A stretch of 44,147 nucleotides of DNA from an uncultured beta proteobacterium. GTDB lineage: Bacteria > Pseudomonadota > Gammaproteobacteria > Burkholderiales > Burkholderiaceae_C. The notes under the pieces are model-generated. The model was not told where the DNA came from, did no database searches, and saw only the letters and a list, made by a program, of their open reading frames with translations. Location: positions 1 through 44,147 of the forward strand of contig CAIQOO010000051.1 in assembly GCA_903873485.1 (NCBI GenBank), in the 5' to 3' direction. The position numbers and the translations under genes were made by a program. Of this stretch, positions 6,966-15,954 are shown one piece after another (within the stretch, counting starts at the first letter, position 1; every line of letters starts with the position of its first letter).

Positions 6966-9245
6966 ATGATGCGAGATAAAACCTTCAACCGGGTGCTGCG
7001 TGAATTTTCCATCATGCGATATGTTCTGCTTACCCTGTTCATGGCGATATTTTTGGGTGCTTGCAGCGAGGTGTCGAACAACCCGCATCCCGCAGGATCA
7101 GAGTTGACCAACACACTTTACGTGCCGTTTAGCAAACGTTCCCCAAAAAATCTTGATCCAACCAGTTCGTATTCCAACGACGAGACACCTTACACCTACC
7201 AGGTCTATGAACCCCTTTACGCCTACCATTACCTGAAGCGCCCCTACGAGTTGGTAGGCCGTGCCGCGCGGGAGGTTGTGGCACCCCGTTATCTGGATCA
7301 GGTCGGCAACACTTTGCCTGACAACACACCGGGTGACAAGATCGCCGAAAGCGTCTTTGATATCCGCATCAAGCCCGGCATCCGGTTCGCACCCCATCCA
7401 TCCTTTGCAAAAAATGCCAGCGGAGATTACGTATATCACGCCATGCAGCGCGAAGAACTGGCAAAAAAGTACCAGATCACCGATTTTGCGCAGACCGGCA
7501 GCCGCGAATTGACTGCCGATGACTATGTTTATGCGATTCGTCGCTTGGCAACCACCCGCGTCAAGTCGCCCTCGTTTTCAACCATGGCCGATTACATCGT
7601 CGGGCTGAAGACATATGGTGAAAAAATTGTGCAGATCGACAAGGCACTGCGCAGCAAATTGACGCCAACCAACCGGGATTTGCCATTTCTGGACTTTCGT
7701 CAACATGCGTTTGAGGGTGTCTTGGCGCTGGACAGGCACACTTTAAGAATTCGTGTCAAAGGCAAGTATCCCCAGTTCAAATACTGGCTGGCGATGACGT
7801 TCTTTTCGCCTATTCCCTGGGAGGCCGACAAGTTCTATTCCCAGCCGGGCATGGTGGAAAAGAACCTGACGCTGAATTATTGGCCAGTCGGCACCGGCCC
7901 GTTCATGTTGACCGAGTTCACCGAAAACCGCCGCCATGTACTCGAGCGCAATCCCAACTTCAGGGGTGAACCTTACCCCTGCGAGGGCGAGGCTGGGGAC
8001 AAGGAAAAGGGTTACCTCGATGATTGCGGCAAGATGATTCCGTTTGTCGACAAGGTGGTTTTTGACATCGAAAAAGAGGCCGTGCCGCTACAGGCCAAGT
8101 TCATGCAGGGCTATTACGACTCCCCCGCCATTGAGCGGCTGGATTACGGCACCGGTTACATCGTGGCAATGGGGGATGACAAGAACAAGGAAAAAGAATT
8201 CAAGGAAAAAGGCATCAAGCTGCCTACCACGGTGGAGGCCAACAACTGGTATCTGGGGTTCAACTGGCTCGATCCGGTGGTCGGCAAGGGCAAAACGCCC
8301 GAGGAGGCCGAGCGAAACCGCAAACTGCGCCAGGCGCTGGCAATTGCCATTGACTGGGAAGAACACATTGCCATTTTTGAGCGCGGGCAGGGCATGGCGG
8401 CGCACGGTCCGGTGCCGCCGTCGCTGTTTGGCCATCGCGCCGACGGCCCGGCAGCGTTCAACCCGGTGGTTTATACCAAGGGGCCTGACGGTAAGCCGGT
8501 GCGCCGCTCAGTGGACGAGGCCAAGAAATTGCTGGCCGAAGCCGGTTATCCAGATGGCCGCGATGCCAGAACCGGCCAGCCGCTGGTGTTGAACTTTGAC
8601 TATCAAAACTCGGCTGCCGGGGCCAAGGCCCTGCTGGATTGGTACACCAAGCAGTTTGCCAAAATTGGCATCCAGCTCGAAGTGCGGGCCACCGACTACA
8701 ACCGCTTTCAGGACAAGATGATCAAGGGCACCGTGCAAATCTTTTTTTGGGGCTGGCTGGCGGACTACCCCGATGCCGAAAACTTTTTGTTCATGCTCTA
8801 CGGCCCCAACTCCAAAGCCCTGACCAATGGCAATGGCGAGAACGGCGCCAACTACCAAAGTACTGCATTTGACCAACTGTTTGAACGCATGAAGTTTCTG
8901 GAAGATGGCCCGGAAAAGCAGTTGCTGATTGACCAGATGATCGAGATCACGCAAAAAGATGCCATCTGGAGCTTTGGCTTTTTCCCCACCTCTGCGGCCG
9001 CCTACCACCAGTGGATCTACAACGGCAAGCCGACCCAGATTGTGCGCAATCACATTGGTTATTTGCGCCTTGACCCGGCCTTGCGCGCCAAAAAAATTGC
9101 CCAGTGGAATCAGCCGGTATGGTGGCCCATGCCCTTGATTCTGCTGCTGCTGATCGTAGCAGTGGTGCCGGCTTGGGCTGCATGGCGCAGGCGCGAGCAG
9201 GAAACCGCCGCCCGAACGCTGGCCCACAAGGAGTCGATGCCGTGA
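6966..9245 (+). CDS. Peptide-type ABC transporter substrate-binding lipoprotein (SBP family 5)
   Basis: 759 residues. The N terminus carries a lipoprotein signal with lipobox LGAC (Cys33 from the ATG at 6966, or Cys17 from the in-frame ATG at 7014, which gives the more usual short leader). The body has family 5 features: LYVPFSKRSPKNLDP near the start, ELTADDYVYAIRRLATTRV, YWPVGTGPFMLTEF, ALAIAIDWEEHIAIFERGQG, and IFFWGWLADYPDAENFLFML. This is longer than the usual 530-600 residues. It also ends with a strongly hydrophobic stretch at about 721-740 (PMPLILLLLIVAVVPAWAAW) followed by an RRR-containing tail, which looks like a C-terminal membrane anchor. The stop overlaps the GTG start of the first permease. 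Ligand probably a peptide or peptide-like compound. Confidence 0.88.
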   Translation: MMRDKTFNRVLREFSIMRYVLLTLFMAIFLGACSEVSNNPHPAGSELTNTLYVPFSKRSPKNLDPTSSYSNDETPYTYQVYEPLYAYHYLKRPYELVGRAAREVVAPRYLDQVGNTLPDNTPGDKIAESVFDIRIKPGIRFAPHPSFAKNASGDYVYHAMQREELAKKYQITDFAQTGSRELTADDYVYAIRRLATTRVKSPSFSTMADYIVGLKTYGEKIVQIDKALRSKLTPTNRDLPFLDFRQHAFEGVLALDRHTLRIRVKGKYPQFKYWLAMTFFSPIPWEADKFYSQPGMVEKNLTLNYWPVGTGPFMLTEFTENRRHVLERNPNFRGEPYPCEGEAGDKEKGYLDDCGKMIPFVDKVVFDIEKEAVPLQAKFMQGYYDSPAIERLDYGTGYIVAMGDDKNKEKEFKEKGIKLPTTVEANNWYLGFNWLDPVVGKGKTPEEAERNRKLRQALAIAIDWEEHIAIFERGQGMAAHGPVPPSLFGHRADGPAAFNPVVYTKGPDGKPVRRSVDEAKKLLAEAGYPDGRDARTGQPLVLNFDYQNSAAGAKALLDWYTKQFAKIGIQLEVRATDYNRFQDKMIKGTVQIFFWGWLADYPDAENFLFMLYGPNSKALTNGNGENGANYQSTAFDQLFERMKFLEDGPEKQLLIDQMIEITQKDAIWSFGFFPTSAAAYHQWIYNGKPTQIVRNHIGYLRLDPALRAKKIAQWNQPVWWPMPLILLLLIVAVVPAWAAWRRREQETAARTLAHKESMP

Positions 9246-10219
9246 TCAATTACATCATTCGCCGCATCGGTTACGGGCTGTTGATCCTGATTGGTGTCAA
9301 TGTTCTGACGTTTATTCTTTTTTTTGCGGTCAATACCCCCGACGACATGGCGCGCATGAACATTGGTGGCAAACGGGTAACGCAAGACGCGATTGACAAA
9401 TGGAAGGTTGAGCGCGGTTATGACAAACCGTTGCTGTGGGATGCACGGCAGCAGGGTGTTGAAAAACTCACCAAGACGATTTTTTTTGAACGATCCATGC
9501 CGCTGTTTGTGTTTGAGTTTGGCTCCTCCGACACCGGTCGGGATATTGGCTACGAGCTTAAAAAACGGGTTGGTCCGTCGGTTGCACTGGCGATACCGAC
9601 GTTTTTGCTGGGCATCTTGGTGGTGGTGGTGTTTTCGTTGACGCTGGTTTTTTTTCGCAACACCTACCTTGAGTTTTGGGGGGTTGCGCTGGCGGTCTTT
9701 CTGCTGTCCATTTCAGGGCTTTTTTATATCATTGTGGGCCAGTTCTTTTTCAGCAAGCTGTTGAAGCTGGTGCCGATTTCAGGCTTTTCGGGTGGCATGG
9801 ACGTGTTTGTATTTCTGGCTCTCCCGGTCATCATTGGCATCGTCTCGCGTCTGGGCGGCGAGGCCTTGTTTTACCGCACCATGTTTCTGGAGGAAATTGG
9901 CAAGGACTATGTGCGAACCGCCCGCTCCAAAGGGCTGTCCGAGACGGTGGTGCTGTTTCGTCATGTGCTGCGCAACGCGCTGTTGCCGATTCTGACCAGC
10001 ACCGTGGCGGTGTTGCCGCTGCTGTTTTTGGGGGCGCTGATCATGGAGTCGTTTTTTGGCATTCCGGGTCTGGGCAGCTTCACCATTGACGCCATCAACG
10101 CGCAAGACTTCGCGGTGGTGCGCTCGATGGTTTTTGTCGGATCGGCGCTCTACATCATTGGCCTGATCCTCACCGATATTTCCTACACGATCGCCGACCC
10201 GCGAATTCGTCTGGGCTAA
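9242..10219 (+). CDS. Peptide ABC transporter permease, OppB/DppB type
   Basis: 325 residues from the GTG at 9242, which overlaps the preceding stop by four bases; the reading frame is open further upstream, but that part lies inside the SBP gene. The N terminus INYIIRRIGYGLLILIGVNVLTFILF is the standard OppB opening helix. The EAA loop that contacts the ATPase is seen as KDYVRTARSKGLSETVVLFRHVLRNALLP. Further hydrophobic helices follow, and the C terminus TDISYTIADPRIRLG is typical. It forms one half of the membrane channel with the next gene product. TFLLGILVVVVFSLTLVFF and GVALAVFLLSISGLFYIIVG are clear membrane helices. Confidence 0.93.
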   Translation: MINYIIRRIGYGLLILIGVNVLTFILFFAVNTPDDMARMNIGGKRVTQDAIDKWKVERGYDKPLLWDARQQGVEKLTKTIFFERSMPLFVFEFGSSDTGRDIGYELKKRVGPSVALAIPTFLLGILVVVVFSLTLVFFRNTYLEFWGVALAVFLLSISGLFYIIVGQFFFSKLLKLVPISGFSGGMDVFVFLALPVIIGIVSRLGGEALFYRTMFLEEIGKDYVRTARSKGLSETVVLFRHVLRNALLPILTSTVAVLPLLFLGALIMESFFGIPGLGSFTIDAINAQDFAVVRSMVFVGSALYIIGLILTDISYTIADPRIRLG

Positions 10220-10240
10220 CGCCGGCCAGGAGCAGTCACG

Positions 10241-11725
10241 ATGCCTAAATTTGTCTTTCTTTTAACCGATCTCGCCCTGTTGCTCATGTTGGCCGGCATT
10301 GCCGCCTATGTTCGGCATGCGCTCCAGACACCGACGCTGAGGCAGACTTGGCGACATGTGCTGCGCGACCCGGCCGCCATGGCGGCAGGTGTGGTGCTGC
10401 TGCTGTTTTTCTGTCTGGCAGTCATCGATTCGGTGCATTTCAGGCCGCTGTTGCCACCGGCTGCCGGTGCTGCAGCCGATGCCGCGCCAGCCCATTCGAC
10501 ACGCACCCTGTCGCTGCTTGATGCCTGGCTGACCGGGCCGCGCGAGTCGGTCGAAAAAACTTATTCGGTGCCATTGGGAACCCACCAGTTTTCCAAGGAG
10601 TCGATGCTGGTGGACGGCAAATCGGTGCGGGATTTCCCGCGCCTGCTGTTTGGTGGCCAGCATTTGAAAGATGCGCAGGCAGAGTGGGCTAGCGACGTGA
10701 TGGCGCGCTCTGTGGCGGGACTGTTGTCTGGCGCGGCGCTGGCGCTGGCGCTGTGGATTCTGGTGGCCTGGTGGCGCGGCGCGCGGGGCATCAAGGCTCT
10801 GCGGCAGGCGGTCAGCGAGATGTGGCAAGGCCAGACCGAGTTGCCCTGGAAGTCCATTTTGCTCACCGCTGGCGTGATGGCGCTGATCGCTGGCTGGGTA
10901 GCGGCATTGTGGCCGCATTACCATGTGCTGGGCACCGATCAGACCGGCAATGATGTGTTGTTTCAGGCCATCAAGTCGATTCGCACTGCCGTGGTGATTG
11001 GCTCGCTGTCAACCCTGGCCACGCTGCCTCTGGCGATTTTGTTTGGAATTTTGGCCGGTTATTACAAGGGTCGGGTGGATGATGGAATTCAGTATGTGTA
11101 CACCGTTTTGTCTTCCATTCCTTCGGTGCTGCTGATCTCGGCGTTTGTTTTGATGATTCAGGTGTTCATCGACAAAAACCCGAATTTGTTTCAGACCGGG
11201 CTGGAGCGCGCCGATGTCCGCCTGTTTTTGCTGGCAGCCATTTTGGGCGTGACCGGCTGGGCACAATTGGCACGACTGTTGCGCGCCGAAACACTGAAAC
11301 TGGGCGAACTCGATTATGTGCAGGCAGCGCGCGCCTTTGGCGTGTCGGATGGCGGTATCATGCGGCGCCATATTTTGCCGAACCTGACCCACATCGTGGT
11401 GATTGTGGCGGTGCTTGATTTTTCTGGTTTGGTGCTATATGAAGCAGTGCTGTCTTATGTCGGGGTGGGTGTGGACCCCAGCACCAACAGTTTTGGCACC
11501 ATGATCAACGGTGCCCGCAACGAGATGTCGCGCGACCCGGTGGTCTGGTGGAATTTGCTGACGGCATTTGCCTTTATGGTGACGCTGGTGCTGTCGATGA
11601 CGATTTTTTCCGGCGCTGTGCGCGAGGCCTTTGATCCGCGTGCCCGCGCGTTTCGCGTGCGCCGCAGCAAGCCGCCCAAAATTGCGCCCGCAAGCCATGC
11701 GGCGGTCGTCAAATCAGAATCGTAG
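10241..11725 (+). CDS. Peptide ABC transporter permease, OppC/DppC type, enlarged
   Basis: 494 residues, against about 300 for common OppC proteins. The C-terminal half is standard: LGTDQTGNDVLFQAIKSIRTAVVIG, then helices, the EAA loop DYVQAARAFGVSDGGIMRRHILPN, and AVLSYVGVGVDPSTNSFGTMI. The extra length is at the front: a leading helix (FVFLLTDLALLLMLAGIAAYV), a second helix (MAAGVVLLLFFCLAVIDSVHF), about 90 residues of extracytoplasmic sequence, then two more helices before the GTDQTG motif. A long extracytoplasmic loop and extra helices are also known in the Yej-type (microcin C) importers, so a Yej-like substrate is possible. It lies 21 bases after the oppB-type gene. Confidence 0.9.
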   Translation: MPKFVFLLTDLALLLMLAGIAAYVRHALQTPTLRQTWRHVLRDPAAMAAGVVLLLFFCLAVIDSVHFRPLLPPAAGAAADAAPAHSTRTLSLLDAWLTGPRESVEKTYSVPLGTHQFSKESMLVDGKSVRDFPRLLFGGQHLKDAQAEWASDVMARSVAGLLSGAALALALWILVAWWRGARGIKALRQAVSEMWQGQTELPWKSILLTAGVMALIAGWVAALWPHYHVLGTDQTGNDVLFQAIKSIRTAVVIGSLSTLATLPLAILFGILAGYYKGRVDDGIQYVYTVLSSIPSVLLISAFVLMIQVFIDKNPNLFQTGLERADVRLFLLAAILGVTGWAQLARLLRAETLKLGELDYVQAARAFGVSDGGIMRRHILPNLTHIVVIVAVLDFSGLVLYEAVLSYVGVGVDPSTNSFGTMINGARNEMSRDPVVWWNLLTAFAFMVTLVLSMTIFSGAVREAFDPRARAFRVRRSKPPKIAPASHAAVVKSES

Positions 11726-11733
11726 GACCGCAC

Positions 11734-13572
11734 ATGTTGGGCATCAAAAACCTCACGACAGAAATCGATTCCGAGAGTGGACTGATCCGCGCCGTCGATG
11801 CCCTGTCACTGACCCTTGAACGTGGCGAGACCTTTGCGCTGGTGGGTGAGTCCGGTTGCGGCAAGTCGATGACCGCGCTGTCGATTTTGCGTCTGCTGCC
11901 TGACAGCGGTCGGGTGGCGGAGGGTCAGGTCAGCATCGATGACACCGATCTGGTTCAGTTGCCCGAAGCCCGCATGCGCGACTATCGGGGCCGGCGCATC
12001 AGCATCATTTTTCAGGAGCCATCAACCAGCCTCAACCCGGTGATGACTGTGGGGCGGCAAATCACCGAAGTGATCGAGCGCCACACCCCGGTCACCGGCG
12101 CGGCAGCCCTGGCCAAGGCAATTGACTGGCTGAAGCGGGTGGGCATTCCGGACCCTGATCGCCGCGTTCATGACTACCCGTTTCAAATGTCGGGGGGGCA
12201 AAAGCAGCGGGTCATGATCGCGATTGCCCTGGCGGCTGAACCCGATGTGGTGATCGCCGATGAGCCGACCACCGCGCTGGATGTGACGATTCAGGCACAA
12301 ATACTGGACCTGCTGAAAGAACTGCAACAGTCGCAACAGATGGCGATGTTGTTGATTACCCACGACCTGGCGATCGTGTCGCAAATGGCCCATCGCGTTG
12401 CCATGATGTATGCCGGTCAGGTGGTTGAAGTGGCAGAGGCCGCAGATTTTTTCGCACATCCGATGCATCCCTATGCGGTCAATCTTTTCGATGCCCTGCC
12501 TGATGCCGGCAAAAGGGGCCACTGGCTGGCATCGATTGCCGGCACCGTGCCGGCGCTGAACCAGGAATTTGCCGGCTGCCGATTTGCCGATCGTTGTGCC
12601 GATGTGATGGCGCATTGCCACACCCAAGTACCGGCACTGTATCAGCCCAAAGAGGGGCACTCGGTGCGTTGCTTTTTGTACCAGGACCGTCAGTTTCCAC
12701 GCAGCCCCAAGCGTGTCAGCGCTCTGGATACCGCGTTGATGACAGACCGGCCCGCCGGCAAGACCGTCGTCGAGTTGCGTGACTACCGCGTCTGGTTTCC
12801 GATTCGCCAGGGTGTCTTGCAGCGCACGGTGGACTATGTCAAGGCGGTCGATGGTGTGTCGTTCTCGATAGCGGCCGGGCGCACGCTGGCCCTGGTAGGC
12901 GAGTCAGGCAGTGGCAAAACCACCGTCGGCAAGGCATTGCTGCAGTTGTTGCGCAAGCAGGCGCAGATTACCGGCTCGGCTCTGCTGCATGGGCAATCGC
13001 TTGATGCCCTGCATGGCGAGCCGCTGCGAACCGCACGCCGTGCCGTGCAAATTGTTTTTCAGGACCCATTTGCATCGCTGAACCCGCGCATGCGTGTCAA
13101 CGAGATTCTGGAGGAAGGCGTGGCATCGCTTCGTCCCGATGTATCGGCGCTTGAGCGCACCCGGCGCGTGGCCACTTTGCTGGATAAAGTCGGGCTGTCG
13201 AGTGCGGCGCTTGGACGCTATCCCCATGAGTTTTCGGGTGGTCAACGCCAGCGTCTGGCGATTGCCCGGGCGCTGGCAGTCGAGCCAGAATTGATCGTGG
13301 CAGATGAACCCACCTCGGCACTCGATGTCTCGGTGCAGGCCCAGATTCTCAATTTGTTCAAGCAATTGCAGCAAGAGCTTGGCGTGGCCTACCTGTTCAT
13401 CACACACAATTTTGGTGTGGTGGAGTACCTCGCGCACGACATCGCGGTGATGAAGGACGGCAAGCTGGTCGAATATGGGCCAGCCCGGCAGGTGCTTCAA
13501 TACCCGCAGCAAGCTTACACCCAGGCATTGCTGCAGGCGGTACCACGACTGGCTTCCAGCCAACTACTGTAG
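11734..13572 (+). CDS. Dual ABC ATPase of peptide import (DppD-DppF fusion)
   Basis: 612 residues holding two complete nucleotide-binding domains. First: Walker A GESGCGKS at 38-45, signature MSGGQKQR, Walker B VVIADEPTTALD. Second: Walker A GESGSGKT at about 389-396, signature FSGGQRQR, Walker B LIVADEPTSALD. Between them is the cysteine-containing oligopeptide-transporter tail (CRFADRCADVMAHC...VRCFLY), typical of DppD/OppD. Both halves look catalytically intact. As in YejF, one fused protein replaces the separate D and F subunits. It begins eight bases after the oppC-type gene and closes the transporter operon. Confidence 0.95.
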   Translation: MLGIKNLTTEIDSESGLIRAVDALSLTLERGETFALVGESGCGKSMTALSILRLLPDSGRVAEGQVSIDDTDLVQLPEARMRDYRGRRISIIFQEPSTSLNPVMTVGRQITEVIERHTPVTGAAALAKAIDWLKRVGIPDPDRRVHDYPFQMSGGQKQRVMIAIALAAEPDVVIADEPTTALDVTIQAQILDLLKELQQSQQMAMLLITHDLAIVSQMAHRVAMMYAGQVVEVAEAADFFAHPMHPYAVNLFDALPDAGKRGHWLASIAGTVPALNQEFAGCRFADRCADVMAHCHTQVPALYQPKEGHSVRCFLYQDRQFPRSPKRVSALDTALMTDRPAGKTVVELRDYRVWFPIRQGVLQRTVDYVKAVDGVSFSIAAGRTLALVGESGSGKTTVGKALLQLLRKQAQITGSALLHGQSLDALHGEPLRTARRAVQIVFQDPFASLNPRMRVNEILEEGVASLRPDVSALERTRRVATLLDKVGLSSAALGRYPHEFSGGQRQRLAIARALAVEPELIVADEPTSALDVSVQAQILNLFKQLQQELGVAYLFITHNFGVVEYLAHDIAVMKDGKLVEYGPARQVLQYPQQAYTQALLQAVPRLASSQLL

Positions 13573-13600
13573 CGGCTGACTAAATCCTTAAAAATCAAGG

Positions 13601-13627
13601 CTGATTACCGGCTTTTTGGCGTACAAT
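13601..13627 (+). promoter_or_regulatory. Putative promoter of the rimP-nusA-infB operon
   Basis: A good -10 hexamer, TACAAT, lies at 13622-13627. A weak -35 candidate, CTGATT at 13601-13606, gives a short 15-base spacer. The bases after the -10 (CCGGCGC) are GC-rich, the sort of discriminator linked to stringent control. The 13-base string TACAATCCGGCGC recurs upstream of ratA at 24762. The predicted start, near 13634, falls just before a terminator-like hairpin. Confidence 0.5.
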
Positions 13628-13638
13628 CCGGCGCTTCA

Positions 13639-13680
13639 CGACCAAACGGGCGAGTCAATTCCGCCCGTTTTTTTTGGTCG
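13639..13680 (+). terminator. Terminator-like hairpin in the rimP leader (possible attenuator)
   Basis: A perfect stem AAACGGGCG (13644-13652) / CGCCCGTTT (13662-13670) with a nine-base loop is followed by a run of eight T (13668-13675). An outer dyad CGACC (13639-13643) / GGTCG (13676-13680) can extend it. It sits about 40 bases before the rimP start and directly after the TACAAT promoter element. It therefore either ends the preceding ABC transporter transcript or attenuates the rimP operon; both are possible. I recall a described rimP leader attenuator family in proteobacteria, but I have not compared it. Confidence 0.8.
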
Positions 13681-13721
13681 TTTGTTTTTGCGGTGGGTGC
13701 TTGTTTACAGCAGAGGGTTTG

Positions 13722-14360
13722 GTGGCGTTGAAAGAAATTGTTGAGCAAACGGTAGTCGGTTTGGGCTACGACCTGGTGGAAATTGAACGTTCTGCTGGTG
13801 GTTTGCTGCGCGTCACCATTGATTTGCCCTGGAGCGCACCGGTGCCTGGATCAGTTGCAACAGAGCAGTTTGTCACCGTCGAAGACTGCGAAAAAGTCAC
13901 CCGGCAATTGCAGTTTGCGCTGGAAGTTGATGCGGTGGACTACCGTCGGCTCGAAGTGTCTTCGCCCGGCATTGACCGTCCGCTGCGGCACCAGCAAGAT
14001 TTCGAGCGCTTTGTGGGGCAGGTGATTGACATCACCCTGAAAGCCCCGCTAGGTGTTGTGGCAGCCGGTCAGGTGAGCGCCAGCCGCAAGAAATTTCGGG
14101 GTCTGCTGGAGCGCATCGAAGCAGCGGCGGAAGGTGGTGCGCCAGAGGAATCACCCACTTGGCAAATTGTCTGGCGCGATGAGCCGGTTGCCAAGCCGGG
14201 CGCAAAAATCGGCAAAAAACGACTGCCGGCACCCTTGCAGGCACTCGGGTTTGTCTTGAGCGAGCTTAAAGACGCACGTCTGGCGCCGATTGTCAGTTTC
14301 AAGGGCCGTGGCAAAAGCCAGGGTGATGAAACTGCCAGCGACACATTTGGTTTGAACTGA
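13722..14360 (+). CDS. rimP: Ribosome maturation factor RimP
   Basis: 212 residues from the GTG at 13722. I chose this start because AGAGGG (13712-13717) lies four bases upstream; the frame is open further up but enters the leader hairpin. RimP features are visible: [29 protein letters not shown], the N-terminal alpha-beta domain, and [21 protein letters not shown], its hallmark. The C-terminal Sm-like domain ([10 protein letters not shown]...[10 protein letters not shown]) carries insertions, as is usual in Comamonadaceae-length forms of about 200 residues. It helps assemble the 30S subunit. First gene of the rimP-nusA-infB-rbfA-truB-typA run; 17 bases separate it from nusA. Confidence 0.95.
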   Translation: MALKEIVEQTVVGLGYDLVEIERSAGGLLRVTIDLPWSAPVPGSVATEQFVTVEDCEKVTRQLQFALEVDAVDYRRLEVSSPGIDRPLRHQQDFERFVGQVIDITLKAPLGVVAAGQVSASRKKFRGLLERIEAAAEGGAPEESPTWQIVWRDEPVAKPGAKIGKKRLPAPLQALGFVLSELKDARLAPIVSFKGRGKSQGDETASDTFGLN

Positions 14361-14377
14361 AACAGGAGAGTCATGGC

Positions 14378-15877
14378 ATGAATCGCGAAATGTTAATGTT
14401 GGTGGATGCCATCTCACGCGAGAAAAACGTTGAGCGTGACGTGGTGTTTGGCGCGGTCGAGGCAGCGCTGGCGCAAGCCACAAAAAGGCTTTATGCCGGC
14501 GAGGTTGACATTCGCGTGGCGGTTAACCGCGACACCGGTGTTTATGAGACTTTCCGCCGCTGGCATGTGGTGCCCGATGAAGCCGGATTGCAATTGCCGG
14601 ACCAGGAAATCCTGCTGTTTGAAGCCAAAGAGCAAATCGCCGATATCGAGGTCGATGAGTACATTGAAGAAACCATCGAGTCGGTGCCGATTGGCCGTAT
14701 TGGTGCCATGGCGGCCAAACAGGTCATTTTGCAGAAAATCCGTGATGCCGAGCGTGAAATGCTGCTCAACGATTTCATGTCGCGTGGCGACAAGGTCTTT
14801 GTCGGTACCGTCAAGCGCATGGACAAGGGGGATTTGATTGTGGAGTCGGGCCGGGTTGAAGGTCGTCTGCGACGCAGCGAAATGATCCCCAAAGAGAATT
14901 TCCGCACTGGCGACCGGGTTCGCGCCATGATCATGGAGGTCGATTTGACGCTGCGCGGCGCGCCGATCGTACTGTCACGCTCGGCACCTGAATTCATGAT
15001 CGAGCTGTTTCGCAATGAAGTGCCCGAGATTGAACAAGGCCTGCTTGAAATCAAGTCATGTGCGCGTGATGCCGGCTCCAGAGCCAAGATCGCGGTGTTG
15101 TCGCATGACAAGCGGGTTGACCCGATTGGCACCTGTGTCGGGGTACGCGGCACCCGGGTCAATGGCGTGACCAATGAACTCGCCGGCGAGCGGGTCGATA
15201 TTGTGCTGTGGAGCGAAGACCCGGCCCAGTTTGTCATCGGTGCGCTGGCCCCCGCCAATGTCAGCAGCATTGTGGTCGATGAAGAACGTCACGCCATGGA
15301 CGTGGTGGTTGATGAAGAAAACCTGGCGATCGCGATTGGTCGGGGTGGCCAGAATGTGCGTCTTGCAGCCGAGTTGACCGGCTGGAAGATCAACATTCTG
15401 GATGCCGCAGAGTCGGCCCAGAAGCAAGCCAGCGAGGTGGATGTGAGCCGTGCCCTGTTCATGGACAAACTCGACGTGGATGAAGAAATTGCCGATTTGC
15501 TGATAGCCGAGGGATTCATCAGTCTGGAACAGGTGGCTTATGTGCCGCTTGAAGAAATGCTGGAAATCGAAAGTTTTGACGAAGAGACGGTCAGCGAACT
15601 CCGCACTCGCGCCAAAGATGCCTTGCTGACCATGGAAATAGCCAATGAGGAAAGTGTTGAAAGGGTGGCGCTGATACTGCGCGACCTGGATGGCATGACG
15701 CCGGAGTTGATCAGCTTGCTGGCAGAAAAAGGTGTCAATACCCTTGACGACCTCGCGGATCTTGCCACCGATGAACTGACCGAGATCACCGGCCAGTCTG
15801 CGGCCGATGCCACTACCTTGATCATGAAAGCACGCGCACACTGGTTTGCCGGTGAAGCTGCTTCCCAAGAGTCATGA
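14378..15877 (+). CDS. nusA: Transcription termination/antitermination factor NusA
   Basis: 499 residues. The N-terminal RNA polymerase-binding domain (about 1-125) opens [31 protein letters not shown]. The S1 domain is at about 135-200 ([22 protein letters not shown]). The KH domains carry [31 protein letters not shown] and [22 protein letters not shown]. Two acidic helix-hairpin-helix repeats end the protein, as in E. coli NusA. It modulates pausing, termination and rRNA antitermination. The start ATG at 14378 is preceded by AGGAGAG at a slightly long spacing. Confidence 0.97.
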   Translation: MNREMLMLVDAISREKNVERDVVFGAVEAALAQATKRLYAGEVDIRVAVNRDTGVYETFRRWHVVPDEAGLQLPDQEILLFEAKEQIADIEVDEYIEETIESVPIGRIGAMAAKQVILQKIRDAEREMLLNDFMSRGDKVFVGTVKRMDKGDLIVESGRVEGRLRRSEMIPKENFRTGDRVRAMIMEVDLTLRGAPIVLSRSAPEFMIELFRNEVPEIEQGLLEIKSCARDAGSRAKIAVLSHDKRVDPIGTCVGVRGTRVNGVTNELAGERVDIVLWSEDPAQFVIGALAPANVSSIVVDEERHAMDVVVDEENLAIAIGRGGQNVRLAAELTGWKINILDAAESAQKQASEVDVSRALFMDKLDVDEEIADLLIAEGFISLEQVAYVPLEEMLEIESFDEETVSELRTRAKDALLTMEIANEESVERVALILRDLDGMTPELISLLAEKGVNTLDDLADLATDELTEITGQSAADATTLIMKARAHWFAGEAASQES

Positions 15878-15889
15878 TCATGAAATAAA

Positions 15890-15937
15890 GTTTCAGTACA
15901 GGTCAGCGATCACCCTTGGGGTTTGCCTGACCGAAAC
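15890..15937 (+). other. Inverted repeat between nusA and infB
   Basis: GTTTC at 15890-15894 and GGTCAG at 15901-15906 are complementary to CTGACC at 15927-15932 and GAAAC at 15933-15937. They form a two-part stem with a six-base bulge on the left side and a loop of about 20 bases. There is no T-run. It could be an RNA processing site or could protect the infB message; this is inference. Confidence 0.4.
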
Positions 15938-15954
15938 TAAAGGTTACCCAAAAA

